Assembly: GCF_041381155.1 (NCBI RefSeq)
Contig: NC_091142.1
Location: 39,605,604-39,669,603, forward strand
Reading direction: 5' to 3'
From: Argopecten irradians
Lineage: Eukaryota; Mollusca; Bivalvia; Pectinida; Pectinidae
DNA: 64,000 nucleotides
Shown: piece by piece, positions 43,793-57,689 of the stretch
How the letters are laid out: every line of letters begins with the position of its first letter
Numbering within the stretch: the first letter of the stretch is position 1
Made by a program: the position numbers and the translations under genes
The notes under the pieces: model-generated
Told to the model about the DNA's origin: nothing
Seen by the model: only the letters and a program-made list of their open reading frames with translations
Database searches by the model: none

Positions 43793-44759
43793 ATGTAGGC
43801 CCACTACTGCAAACGTTTACCGCTCTCAAAATGTTAGCTTATATTTATATTGTTGTTTCAAACACTTCAATAAATATTAGAGATATCTATTACAAGTATT
43901 GTAAAGCTACAATTGTAGGATTCAGTTTCATTGATATTTCGAAACACCCAAACGTACATTCAATGTGTATGTTAGGCCTACTCTCGCCGATTCACAGTAG
44001 ATAACGTGTACACAGGACTTGTCTGTCCACCGAGATGAACAAAAATGCATTGTCGTGCTAGGTCGTTTTGGTTAAACTTATCCAACTCAAAGACTGATGT
44101 TGTCCTGACATATCTTATCTATTTGCGTACAACCAAAGCTGTTAAAAATACAAATAGATGTATACTACATATTGTAGCGAACAACACAGACTCGCCGTCA
44201 CACACTCACCGACACACAACATGTAAACATTGCGACGTCATCGGAATGTGCAAAACTGTACATTGTACAACATTGTTTATTTATCATACGCACGGAAGCA
44301 TTGTTCAAAGAAGTACGGTAGTAACATAAACAATGTAACTTTTCTACATTTGTATTTAAACACGTACATGTATGTGTTCAAACCTATTTTGATACCTGTA
44401 CATGTTCATCGAACGTACGTTCGGTTACTGAAAACACCAAAAGTTTCTGATTTGGACCATCATAAATTCATCCGCGCGGCTCCAAATTGCGCGTGACATA
44501 CTCAATTTATCGAGAAATAATAGTTGAGTAACCTTTGGTAGAAATCAACGGGGTTTATACTATCAATTCACCACTGACTGTAAATATTTCTATATACCAA
44601 GTTTTGAGATCCGTAACACATATTTAGAATTTAGACGGAGTGATATTTTCCGATCTAATTGTTTTTTGACGAAATACATTCAGCTTTTATATACATGTAA
44701 TACAGTACATCCGACGACTTGGTGATATTTCGCTCAAGTTCATTCTTTACTTGAAAAAT
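43793..44759. other. Intergenic, nothing recognised
   Basis: No coding, RNA or repeat signal that I can support. It contains small open frames only. Confidence 0.35.
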
Positions 44760-45940
44760 AAATCCTGCATGGGTCAGACTAACTGAAGATGTCCATGTCT
44801 AATCCAAATAGCAGATATCAAGTATCAAAATCAGAATAGCCAATGTCGTGCTGCGTTAATCTCTATACCTGTATACTGCTGCCAGTATAACTAACTAAAC
44901 GCGTGGTCAACCCTGGCTTAATGAGGAGGTTACGTATCAGAAAGGTGTTTATTTGACCTGTCACGCTTTGTTGATCTAGCATCAACGTCACGTGTCATAT
45001 ACTAATGTCATTATTTCGTAAACACTTGATATAATCTTTGTTGTAAACAAAAGTAAAACATACCCGTTTTGTTACAATAACATACAACAAGTGTATCACA
45101 CCCATGTATACATTTGTACATGTTTCTGGTTACATGATACTCTGTATTTTTATAACAGAAACTGACAAAATTAGTTATCAAATAGGCATGTCGAGAAAGA
45201 ACAATGCCAAATATATATGCACAATGTCAGAATTTTCTGATATTTCTGATAGTTACTGTGGGATTTCTCAGATATCCATATTCATGTGAATATTTGGGTC
45301 AATATCGATCGATTTATATGATACACAAAAATGTATAATCTATACTGATCAATAAATGTTACGGTTGAAGTTTGTTTAAAATAACACACGTCAACATAGT
45401 TTAAAAGGGAAGAGAAACACGTTATAGCTATAAATGCATTTTATATTATGAATTCAAACTCTCAAGTTTTTTTATTGTTTACCCCTGAAGTTATGTCTGT
45501 GATGGCTACGTGTATTGAAGTATAAAATACATTCAACACATTTTCTTTTCGTTATGCTGGTTCTTGAAATTCATAGGCCTAGTGAATTTTTATTTAAACA
45601 GAAACATATTCAAATAGATAATTATATGACCATCATTTTCCTAATTTGTCTCTTTATATATTACTTAGTGAAAATTTAATATTCCTGAAGTTTGATAATT
45701 TAGTAATTTGTTAAAACAGTGATTAGTTAAAATTACCGAGTCGTGCATATATAAAAGTTTACACAAGGTACACAAGGTGATGCCTTTAGACTGAATATAA
45801 ATATGTAATTTTAGCCTTATTTCAGTTGCAATATTTCCTTAAATATGATCAAATCGTCATCATAACTGTATATATATTTGCAAAATTCTCGTAGCCCCAT
45901 TTCAGGAATATATGTCCACCTTTGTGCTATAACCCCACTA
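44760..45940 (+). repeat. Dispersed repeat R, copy 2
   Basis: It is collinear with 32170-33545 over its whole length in the same orientation, with many indels. Confidence 0.65.
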
Positions 45941-46177
45941 ACAAACATGTACAGCTCACACTGCCGTTGTCCTCGTGACGTCACATCCGCTTATTCCCCA
46001 AATCAGGGTGAGCGGCCGATACCCTGATTAGAAGTCGTTATACAGGTAAAAATCGAGCACTTCGGAGGGCGGTATCTCGGTACTGAAGCGGCCGATTTTG
46101 ATGCGGTTTTCGACATTCTTGTCAGGAGATCAAACAGAATAACATATTAAAATATAATTTTCCGTTCCGTGTACACT

Positions 46178-46519
46178 TTAAAGGCTCACTACCTTTCCGA
46201 AACGGCTTTTAGTTTCTAAAATGGGAAAGTAAAACGAGATTGATATTTTTGTATAGTCGCTAAAGTTATTAACTTACCGTTGATACTACACGTGTCACAT
46301 TCTGAACAATTTGATTAAAATAAATAAAATGTTTATTTTCATAACGCGGGTCGTCTTATGTTTAATAAACTCTCCACTGTTATCAAACATTACGCAGGAA
46401 ATCCTGCATATGCTTGGTGTTGTAACCTCATCTTAGGCCATTGGTATATATTTTTCTGATGTTATAAATGATTTTAAGAAACCTTTATGTTTTCCTCCGG
46501 AAAGGTAGTGGGCCTTTAA
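46178..46519. mobile_element. TTAA-bounded MITE, copy 2
   Basis: TTAAAGGCTCACTACC at the left and AAAGGTAGTGGGCCTTTAA at the right. It is 342 bp with the interior inverted relative to copies 1 and 3 (it begins with the AACGGCTTTTAG side). Confidence 0.78.
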
Positions 46520-47010
46520 GAACGGAAGATTTAGGAGACATGTCTTAAATTTTCGTTAAAAAATACAACAGCTCATGAAATGACGGCCCCGCTTCAGAAA
46601 GTAAGACGGTAATTATAACCCTCGGACCCGGCCGGCGGATATCAAAGGAAAATCAGTCGTCGCCCAACGTCACGGTCAGTGCACAAACACAAAAGCTCCT
46701 ACGTTGTACTCCCCCAAAACCCAGTGTGACTTATCCTTCTCATATACGTCCTTGGTGTAAAACGAAATCGATAACTTTTTAGAGTTGCAAAATTTCTTAT
46801 CTTACGCTTAATACTACTCTCATCCATCCTCACATTTTAAATATTTTAATTAAAATAAACGCGGGTCGTCGTATGTTTCCTGTCGTCGTCTTGCTTCGGA
46901 CGCATCTAGAAATGTACTGAAATCAATGAATTATATTATAACTGCATCGCTGATGACTTTCAATCGTTATTGACGCTAAACATTTATACATGTATATGCA
47001 CAGTGAACCT

Positions 47011-47408
47011 TTAAAGGCCCATTACCTTTCCGGAGCAAAGTATAAAGGTTTCTTTAAAAACATTAATAACATCAGAAAATGCATACTGATGACCTAAAAT
47101 AAGGTTACGACACCAAACATATGCAAGATATCCTGCGTAATATATGGAGATTCAATTCGCTGTTTTGCCGTCTGGCGCAGTGATAGTCAACTACCGCGCG
47201 GTATTTAGAACGACGGCGGGAAACATAATACGACCCGCGTTATGAAAATAAATATTTTATTTATTTTAATCAAATTGTTCAGAAGGTGATGATAAATGTA
47301 GTATTAACGGTAAGTTAATAATTTTAAGACTCTACACAATTATCGATCTTGTTTTACATTCTCATTTTAAAAATCAAAAGCCGTTTCGGAAAGGTAGTGG
47401 GCCTTTAA
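47011..47408. mobile_element. TTAA-bounded MITE, copy 3
   Basis: TTAAAGGCCCATTACC at the left and AAAGGTAGTGGGCCTTTAA at the right. It is 398 bp and shares the CTGTTTTGCCGTCTGGCGCA interior with copy 1. Confidence 0.8.
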
Positions 47409-47850
47409 CTACACTTTTGGTAAAGAATTCCATCAAAAGTTGTTAGATGCAATAACTCTCGATAGAGCACTAAGTACATGAACAGAGCACTTGACTGTTG
47501 AAAATTTACTCTTGAAGTAACGTCTCTGTCCCGTCTGTACCGAGGTTGACACGCGCTGTGATTTTTTTTAATGAATTAATTATGACGCAGTGCAATGTTT
47601 CATGCCGTTTCAGGACAATTTCTTAATTACATCTCTTATCAAATGGAGTGATATCAAGGACCGGTATTTTAATCAGATTAGATGCAAAGAGACTGTCTGT
47701 ATAGAAAAAAAAATATCAAGGAAAATACTTTGTGACAGTTTTTTCCTTTCTATATAGTTAATCTTTTCATAATGTTTAAAAAATAATAAAGAAATAAAAA
47801 AAAATAAAAAAAAACCCACTCAAAACCAAAAATAACGCAACATAGGTTTA
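47409..47850. other. AT-rich lead-in to the satellite
   Basis: Nothing coding. The last 60 bp before the satellite are A-rich (AATAAAGAAATAAAAAAAAA). Confidence 0.4.
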
Positions 47851-50800
47851 ATTGATTGTAACGTAGCATGTGTTAAAGCGATCAGGTGTTTTATATTGAT
47901 TGTAACGTAGCAATCGTGTAGAAGTGATCAGGTGTTTATATTGATTGTACATAGCATGTAAAACGATCGGTGTTTAATATTGATTGTAACGGTAGCATGT
48001 GTTAAAGCGGATCAGGTGTTTATATTGATTGTAACGTAGTATGTGTAAAACGATCAGGTGTTTATATTGATTGTAACGTAGCATGTGTAAAACGATCAGG
48101 TGTTTATATTGATTGTAACGTAGCATGTGTAAAGACGAGATGTTGTGTTTATATTGATTGTAACGTAGTATGTGTAAAGCGATCAGGTGTTTATATTGAT
48201 TGTAACGTAGCATGTGTAAAACGATCAGGTGTTTATATTGATTGTAACGTAGCATGTGTAAAGCGATCAGGTGTTTATATTGATTGTAACGTAGTATGTG
48301 TAAAGCGATCAGGTGTTTATATTGATTGTAACGTAGCATGTGTAAAGCGATCAGGTGTTTATATTGATTGTAACGTAGCATGTGTAAAGCGATCAGGTGT
48401 TTATATTGATTGTAACGTAGCATGTGTAAAGCGATCAGGTGTTTATATTGATTGTAACGTAGCATGTGTAAAGCGATCAGGTGTTTATATTGATTGTAAC
48501 GTAGCATGTGTAAAGCGATCAGGTGTTTATATTGATTGTAACGTAGTATGTGTAAAGCGATCAGGTGTTTATATTGATTGTAACGTAGCATGTGTAAAAC
48601 GATCAGGTGTTTATATTGATTGTAACGTAGCATGTGTAAAGCGATCAGGTGTTTATATTGATTGTAACGTAGCATGTGTAAAACGATCAGGTGTTTATAT
48701 TGATTGTAACGTAGCATGTGTAAAGCGATCAGGTGTTTATATTGATTGTAACGTAGCATGTGTAAAACGATCAGGTGTTTATATTGATTGTAACGTAGCA
48801 TGTGTAAAACGATCAGGTGTTTATATTGATTGTAACGTAGTATGTGTAAAACGATCAGGTGTTTATATTGATTGTAACGTAGTATGTGTAAAGCGATCAG
48901 GTGTTTATATTGATTGTAACGTAGTATGTGTAAAACGATCAGGTGTTTATATTGATTGTAACGTAGTATGTGTAAAGCGATCAGGTGTTTATATTGATTG
49001 TAACGTAGCATGTGTAAAACGATCAGGTGTTTATATTGATTGTAACGTAGCATGTGTAAAGCGATCAGGTGTTTATATTGATTGTAACGTAGCATGTGTA
49101 AAACGATCAGGTGTTTATATTGATTGTAACGTAGTATGTGTAAAGCGATCAGGTGTTTATATTGATTGTAACGTAGCATGTGTAAAGCGATCAGGTGTTT
49201 ATATTGATTGTAACGTAGCATGTGTAAAACGATCAGGTGTTTATATTGATTGTAACGTAGCATGTGTAAAACGATCAGGTGTTTATATTGATTGTAACGT
49301 AGCATGTGTAAAACGATCAGGTGTTTATATTGATTGTAACGTAGCATGTGTAAAACGATCAGGTGTTTATATTGATTGTAACGTAGCATGTGTAAAACGA
49401 TCAGGTGTTTATATTGATTGTAACGTAGCATGTGTAAAACGATCAGGTGTTTATATTGATTGTAACGTAGCATGTGTAAAACGATCAGGTGTTTATATTG
49501 ATTGTAACGTAGCATGTGTAAAACGATCAGGTGTTTATATTGATTGTAACGTAGCATGTGTAAAACGATCAGGTGTTTATATTGATTGTAACGTAGTATG
49601 TGTAAAACGATCAGGTGTTTATATTGATTGTAACGTAGTATGTGTAAAACGATCAGGTGTTTATATTGATTGTAACGTAGCATGTGTAAAACGATCAGGT
49701 GTTTATATTGATTGTAACGTAGCATGTGTAAAACGATCAGGTGTTTATATTTATTGATTGTAACGTAGCATGTGTAAAACGATCAGGTGTTTATATTGAT
49801 TGTAACGTAGCATGTGTAAAACGATCAGGTGTTTATATTGATTGTAACGTAGCATGTGTAAAACGATCAGGTGTTTATATTGATTGTAACGTAGCATGTG
49901 TAAACGATCAGGTGTTTATATTGATTGTAACGTAGCATGTGTAAAGCGATCAGGTGTTTATATTGATTGTAACGTAGCATGTGTAAAACGATCAGGTGTT
50001 TATATTGATTGTAACGTAGCATGTGTAAAGCGATCAGGTGTTTATATTGATTGTAACGTAGCATGTGTAAAGCGATCAGGTGTTTATATTGATTGTAACG
50101 TAGCATGTGTAAAACGATCAGGTGTTTATATTGATTGTAAACGTAGCATGTGTAAAGCGATCAGGTGTTTATATTGATTGTAACGTAGCATGTGTAAAAT
50201 CAGGTTTTTTATTTTGTAAGTAGCATGTGTAAAACGATCAGGTGTTTTATATTGATTGTAAACGTAGCATGTGTAAAACGATCAGGTGTTTATATTGATT
50301 GTAACGTAGCATGTGTAAACGATCAGGTGTTTATATTGATTGTAACGTAGCATGTGTAAAACGATCAGGTGTTTATATTGATTGTAACGTAGTATGTGTA
50401 AAACGATCAGGTGTTTATATTGATTGTAACGTAGCATGTGTAAAACGATCAGGTGTTTATATTGTTTGATTGTAACGTAGCATGTGTAAACGATCAGGTG
50501 TTTATATTGATTGTAACGTAGCATGTGTAAAGCGATCAGGTGTTTATATTGATTGTAACGTAGCATGTGTAAAGCGATCAGGTGTTTATATTGATTGTAA
50601 CGTAGCATGTGTAAAGCGATCAGGTGTTTATATTGATTGTAACGTAGCATGTGTAAAGCGATCAGGTGTTTATATTGATTGTAACGTAGCATGTGTAAAG
50701 CGATCAGGTGTTTATATTGATTGTAACGTAGCATGTGTAAAGCGATCAGGTGTTTATATTGATTGTAACGTAGTATGTGTAAAACGATCAGGTGTTTATA

Positions 50801-52100
50801 TTGATTGTAACGTAGCATGTGTAAAGCGATCAGGTGTTTATATTGATTGTAAACGTAGCATGTGTAAACGATCAGGTGTTTATATTGATTGTAACGTAGT
50901 ATGTGTAAAACGATCAGGTGTTTATATTGATTGTAACGTAGTATGTGTAAAACGATCAGGTGTTTATATTGATTGTAACGTAGCATGTGTAAAGCGATCA
51001 GGTGTTTATATATTGATTGTAACGTAGCATGTGTAAAACGATCAGGTGTTTATATTGATTGTAACGTAGCATGTGTAAAGCGATCAGGTGTTTATATTGA
51101 TTGTAACGTAGCATGTGTAAAACGATCAGGTGTTTATATTGATTGTAAACGTAGCATGTGTAAAACGATCAGGTGTTTATATTGATTTGTATTGTGTAAA
51201 ACGATCAGGTGTTTATATTGATTGTAACGTAGTATGTGTAAAACGATCAGGTGTTTATATTGATTGTAAAGTAGCATGTGTAAAGCGATCAGGTGTTTAT
51301 ATTGATTGTAACGTAGCATGTGTAAAAGCGATCAGGTGTTTATATTGATGTAACGTAGCATGTGTGTAAAACGATCAGGTGTTTATATTGATTGTAACGT
51401 AGCATGTGTAAAGCGATCAGGTGTTTATATTGATTGTAACGTAGTATGTGTAAAACGATCAGGTGTTTATATTGATTGTAACGTAGTATGTGTAAAACGA
51501 TCAGGTGTTTATATTGATTGTAACGTAGCATGTGTAAAACGATCAGGTGTTTATATTGATTGTAACGTAGCATGTGTAAAGCGATCAGGTGTTTATATTG
51601 ATTGTAACGTAGCATGTGTAAAACGATCAGGTGTTTATATTGATTGTAACGTAGTATGTGTAAAACGATCAGGTGTTTATATTGATTGTAACGTAGCATG
51701 TGTAAAACGATCAGGTGTTTATATTGATTGTAACGTAGTATGTGTAAAACGATCAGGTGTTTATATTGATTGTAACGTAGCATGTGTAAAGCGATCAGGT
51801 GTTTATATTGATTGTAACGTAGCATGTGTAAAACGATCAGGTGTTTATATTGATTGTAACGTAGCATGTGTAAAACGATCAGGTGTTTATATTGATTGTA
51901 ACGTAGTATGTGTAAAACGATCAGGTGTTTATATTGATTGTAACGTAGTATGTGTAAAACGATCAGGTGTTTATATTGATTGTAACGTAGTATGTGTAAA
52001 ACGATCAGGTGTTTATATTGATTGTAACGTAGTATGTGTAAAACGATCAGGTGTTTATATTGATTGTAACGTAGTATGTGTGTAAAACGATCAGGTGTTT
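47851..52100. repeat. 42-bp satellite, homogeneous part, about 100 copies
   Basis: The unit is ATTGATTGTAACGTAGCATG followed by TGTAAAACGATCAGGTGTTT and AT. Between 48.2 and 52.1 kb units differ almost only at two sites: AGCATG/AGTATG and AAAACG/AAAGCG. Since 42 is a multiple of three and the unit lacks in-frame stops in some frames, it produces long spurious frames on both strands, with 14-residue periods containing LRYNQYKHLI on the minus strand and CVKRSGVYID on the plus strand. These are not proteins I would annotate. Confidence 0.97.
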
Positions 52101-55100
52101 ATATTGATTGTAACGTAGCAATGTGTAAAGCGATCATGTGTTTATATTGATTGTAAACGTAGCATGTAGTAAAACGATCAGGTGTTTATATTGATTGTAA
52201 CGAAGTAGCATGTGTGTAAAACGATCAGGTGTTTATATTGATTGTAAAACGTAGATATGTGTAAAACGATCAGGTGTTTTATATGATTGTAACTTGTAAG
52301 TAGTTATGTGTAAAGCGATCAGGTGTTTATATTGATTGTAACGTAGCATGTGTAAAACGATCATTTGTTTATATTTGATTGTATATCGTAGATTGTAAAA
52401 CGACAGGTGTTTAGTATGTGATGTATAGTAGCATTGTAACGTTTGCGATCAGGGTGTTTATATTGATTGTAACGTAGTCATGTGTAAAAGTGCGATCAGG
52501 TGATTTATATTGATTGTAACGTAATATGTGTTAAGAAGCGATCAGGTGTCTTTTATGATTGTAACGTTATTATGTGTAAAACGATCAGGTGTTTATAATT
52601 GATTGTAAATGTGTACGTTCATTGTGTAAAGCAGTAAAAACGATCAGGTGTTTTATATTGATTGTAACGTAGCACGTGTGTAAAACGAACAGTGTGTATA
52701 AGCTTTGTAAACGTAGTTTTTATGTGTAAAGCATGCGATCAGGTGGTTTGTATTGATTGTAACGAGTATTTGTAAAACGAACAGGTGTATATATTGATTG
52801 TAACGTAGCGTAAAGCGATCAGGTTGATTTTAATAATTGGTAACGTCAGTTTGTGATTAATAACGATCAGTTTGTTTATATCAGGATTGTATACGTAGCA
52901 ATGTGTTAAAACGATCATGTGTTTATATTGTAACGTAGCAATAGATGTAAAGACGATCAGGTGTGTTTATATTGATTGTAAAGTAGTATGTGTAAAACGA
53001 CAGGTGTGTAAAAGTACCATGAGTAAAACGCGATACAGGTGTTTAGATATTGATTGTAGTTTTTATATTGATGTAAACGTAGCATGTGTAAAGCGATCAG
53101 GGTGTTTATATTGATTGTAAACGTTAGCATGTGTAAAGCCGACTCAGGGTGTTTATATTGATTGTAACCGTAGCATGTGTAAAACGATCAGGTGTTTATA
53201 TTGATTGTAACGTAGACCATGTGTTTTAAAACGATCAGGTGTTTTATATTGATTGTAAACCGTAGCATGTGTAAACGATCAGGTGTATTTTATTGATTGT
53301 ATGTAACGTAGTATGTGTAAAAACGATCAGGTGTTTATATTGATTGTAAGGTAGCATGTGTAAAGCGTTCAGGTGTTTATATTGATTGTAAAGTAGCATG
53401 TGTAAACGATCAGGTGTTTATATTGATTGTTGTAAACGTAGCATGTGTTAAACGATCAGGTGTTTATTTATTGATTGTAACGTCGAGACATGTATGTGTA
53501 AAGCGATCAGGTGTTTGTATGATTGTAAAGTGTAGCATGTGTTAAAACGATCAGGTGTTTATATTGATTGTAACGTAGTATGTGTAAAACGATCAGGTGT
53601 TTATAATGATTGTTAAAGTAGTATGTGTAAAATCGATCAGGTGTTTTATATTGATTGTTAAAGTGCACACATGTGTAAAACGATCAGGTGTTTATATTGA
53701 TTGTAACGTAAAGGCGATAGGTGTGTAAATCGTATGTGTAAACGTCAGGTGTTTATATTGATTGTAACGTAGTATGTGTAAATCGTATCAGGTCGTTTAT
53801 AATTGGTCTGTTGTAATCGTAGCATGTGTTAAAGCGAACAACGTTCCAGAGGTGTTTATATTGATTGTAACGTAGAATGTGTATATCGCGATCTAGGTGT
53901 TTATATTGATTGTACGTAGTATGTGTTAAAGACGATCAGGTGTTTATCTTGATTGTATTATAGCGTAGTCAGATGTAAAAAAGCGATCCAGTAGTATGTG
54001 TTATAGTTGAATTGTAACGTGTAAAGTATGTGTCTAATGCGATTCTGGTGTTTATATTGATTGTAAACGTAGGCTGTGTAAAACGATCAGGTGTTTATAA
54101 TTGATGGTAACGTAGTATGTGTAAGCGATGAGCATGTGGTAAAGAGTAAGCGTGTTTGTATATGATTGTAACGTAGTATGTGTAAAACGATAGGTGTTTA
54201 TAGGATTGATTGTAAAGCGTAGCATGTGTTAAAGCGATCAGGTGTTTATATTGATTGTAACGTAGCATGTGTAAAGCTCGATCAGGTGGGTTTATATTGA
54301 TTGTAACGTAGCATGTGTTAAAGCGATCAATGGGTGTTTATATTGATTGTAACGTTGTATGTGTAAAGCGATCAGGTGGTTTATATTTGATTGTATACAG
54401 TAGCTTGTCGTAAAATGCGAATCAGGTGTTTATATTGATTGTAATTGCGTAGCATGTGGTAAAGCGATCAGGTGTTTATATTGATTTGTAACCGTAGTAT
54501 GTGTTAAATGCGATCAGGTGTTTATATTGATTGTAAGTAGGTATGTACACGTAGCGATGTGTTATTAGCGATTGTACAATCAGTGTTTCGATATATTGAT
54601 TGTAATTGTAAGTAGCATGTGGTAAAGCGATCAGGTGTTTATATTGATTGTAACGTAGTATGTGTAAAGTCGATTCAGTTTTTTATATTGCTTGTAATGT
54701 AGCCATGTTTGTAAAACGATCAGGTGATTTATAGTGGATTGGTAACGTAGCATGGTGTAACGTTGATCAGGGTGTTCTACTATTTGATTGTAAACATAGC
54801 ATGTGTAAAAGCGGTCAGGTGTTTATATTGTATTGTAATGTTTGCATGTGTAAAACGTTCAGGTTGTTTGTATTGATTGTTCACAGTTAGCATGTGTATA
54901 TGTTTGTAACGTAGCATGTGTATAAGTGATCCAGGTGTTTATATTGATTGCTACGTCAGCCACGTGTGTATAACGATAAAGGGGGTGTTTATAGTGATTG
55001 TAACCCTAGCTTGTGCTAAACGAGTCAGGTGTTTATATTGGTACATTGTTATAAACGATCAGGTGTTTATTTGATTGTGTTGCACGTGTAAACGATCAGG

Positions 55101-55785
55101 TGTTTATATTGATTGTAATCTTAGCATGTGTAAAACGTTTCAGGTGTTTATATTGATTGTAACGTAGCATGTGGTTAAAAACGATCAGGTGTTTTTATTG
55201 ATTGTAAACGTAGCATGTGTTAAAGCGATTATAGGTGTTTATATTGATTGTAACGTTCGTAGACATGGTGTAAATCGATCAGGTGTTTATATTGATTGTA
55301 ACGTATGCTAGCATGTGTAAAACGATCAAGGTGTTTATAATTGATTGTAATGTAGCATGTGTCGTAAAGCGATCAGGTGTTTTATGATTTGTTGGTAAAG
55401 TGAGTATGTGGTAAACGACAGATCTGGAGTGAGTAGAGAGAGAGAGAGAGATAGAGAGACTAAAGTACCACGTGTATGCGATCGGTGTAAGTCTTGATTG
55501 AGAACGCGTAGCATGTTTAAAGCGAGATAGGTGAATGTTTATTATTGATTGTACCGTAGGAACGTGTAAAGCGATCAGGTGTTTAGATTGAGTGTAAGTA
55601 GCATGCGGATCAGGTTGTTTAAATTGAGTGTATACGTAGCATGTGTAAATCGAATCAGGTGTTTATATTGATTGTAAGCGTGCTAGCATGTGTAAAACGG
55701 GATCCACAGGTGTTTATATTGATTGTAACGTAGCATGTGTTAAAGCACGATATGGTGTTTATATTGATTGTAAGTCAGAACATGT
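52101..55785. repeat. 42-bp satellite, degenerate indel-rich part
   Basis: The unit is the same, but nearly every copy has insertions, deletions or substitutions. An AGAGAGAG tract interrupts near 55437. The change from homogeneous to noisy units is abrupt at about 52.1 kb. Confidence 0.9.
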
Positions 55786-56219
55786 TGAATGATAGACAAT
55801 TCGAAGACGAAGAGATTTTTAAAGGCGAACTTTGTATTTTATTGATCAAACGTAGCTATGTTAATTTTGTCATCAGGTGTTTACGTAACATTTAAATGAA
55901 AATTAGTAAAATACTACCTGCTTTTGTAGTATGTGTAAAACGTCCGGTTTATATTAATACATTACATACGACATGCGTCTTTTTGTGTAACGTACATTAG
56001 TAAAGCGATGTTGTTTTATTAATTTCGACGTACCATTTGAAAACAAATGTAGTCTGATTTTGTTTATATTTTTCAGCAATAATTACCGACGAAAAAGGCG
56101 AAAAGACGAAAAGACGAAAAATTAATTTATTAACTTAGATGATTAAATTAGATATGTGTTCCGAAGGTTTTTTTCGTATGTGAACAACTGTCAAAATTGA
56201 GGTAATATATTAGATTGAC

Positions 56220-57280
56220 AAATGTGTAAAAGGATCATGTTTATGTTTTCGAAAAGTCGTTCGAATGTGGAACAGTGATTGTCGGACTAAATGTTGGTTT
56301 ATATAGAGTAGCATATATTAACACCAGGTATGTTTTTCGAAACGTCGTTCGTATGTGGAACAGTCTGTCGGACAATTTGAAATATAAGACAATAACAAAT
56401 AATAAAGGTACGCGTGTATGTTCTTCGATTGGTCATTTTCGAAGATGTTTGAACCGTCTTCGAACAATATGAGGTAAGGACAAACAACCAGGTATCAGTT
56501 TTCGATGTCTTACGTATGTGGAACAGGGTCTGGACGAATTAGAGGTATATAGAGTACAAACAATCAGGTTATGTGTAATTTTTTCGAAATTCCAGAGTCT
56601 GCACGGAACAAGGTTTGAGCTCTAAAGAGACAAACAACCCTCAGTTATGTTTTCGAAGTCGTCTCGTATAGTGGAACAGTCCCTGCGGATCAATTTGAGT
56701 GTAAATAGAGACAAACAACCAGATTCTTGGTATGTTTATCGAAGTCCGTTCGTATGTGTGGAAAACAATCATGCCGGACAAATTTTTGAAGGTATATATA
56801 GAGTAGAGACAAACAACCAGTATGTGGTATGTTTTCGAAGTCGTTCGTATGTGGAACATTCTGACCGGACAATTTGAGGTATATATAGAGACAAACAACC
56901 AGGTATGTGGTATGATTTTTCGAAGTCGTTCGTATGTGGAACATCTCTGCCGACAATTTGAGGTATATATGACAACAGGTAAAACAACCAGGTATGGTAT
57001 GTTTTTCGAAGTCGTTCGTTGAGTCTGTCGGACGCTTTGGTATATAGAGACAAACAACCAGGTATGTGGTATGTTTTTTCGAAACGTATGTGGAACAGTC
57101 TGTCGGACAATTTGAGTATAGAGTACAACCAGGTATGTTTTTTCGAAGTCGTTCGTAATGATTGAACATTCTGCGGACAACTTGAGTATATAGAGACAAA
57201 CAACCAGGTATGTGGTATGTTTTTCGAAGTCGTTTCGTATGGGGAACAGTCTGTCGGACGCTTTGAGGTCTATAGTTTGT
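56220..57280. repeat. Tandem repeat of about 81 bp, about 12 units, LINE-tail derived
   Basis: The units contain AACAACCAGGTATG, TTTTTCGAAGTCGTTCGTAT and GTGGAACAGTCTGTCGGACA. The best-preserved unit (56320-56390) translates as TRYVFRNVVRMWNSLSDNLK, resembling the TRxxxKSFRxxGxxxWNSLP motif near the end of many LINE reverse-transcriptase ORFs. Units differ by frequent indels. Confidence 0.75.
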
Positions 57281-57689
57281 CTTATACCAAGGAAGATACT
57301 TTTCCGTTTGATATAGTATATGGTCTATTCATATTTTAATAATAAAACAATGTAACACTGGTATGCAACGCATGGTCAAAATATAAAAGTGAAATGAACG
57401 GATACCTTTTATGTTATATACATATAAGTACTTTTAGGTAATGATATCAAATGATTCACTCATTTACAGGTTTTTAAAAAAAAAAAAAAAAACAAATCTT
57501 GTTTTGAAACGCATTGACAGTAGCTTAAAGTGAACAGTCGGACAAGAATGGCTTAAGTCAGTAAAATGGTTTAAATGTATCCAGAATAATTTTTTATGAA
57601 ATAGAAAAATAAAATCTCTCGTCAAAAATCTCTCTGCGTACGAAGAAATTAATTTAAAGTATAGGAATCCTTAAAAGTCCTCCCGGCTG
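57281..57689. other. Intergenic, nothing recognised
   Basis: AT-rich, with an A18 run near 57476. No feature supported. Confidence 0.35.

Noticed and set aside
47974..49725. 583-codon open frame on the minus strand with a 14-residue repeat
   Set aside because: It is produced by a 42-bp satellite whose unit is a multiple of three. The opposite strand is equally open, variation ignores codon position, and frames restart wherever indels occur.
50482..52085. Plus-strand frames of 181 and 241 codons with CVKRSGVYID repeats
   Set aside because: The other strand of the same 42-bp satellite; no start context, splice signals or codon bias.
56641..57203. Overlapping minus-strand frames of 144-179 codons with YLVVCLYIYL-type repeats
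   Set aside because: They are antisense translations of the ~81-bp tandem repeat; the LINE-like peptide is on the plus strand and broken.
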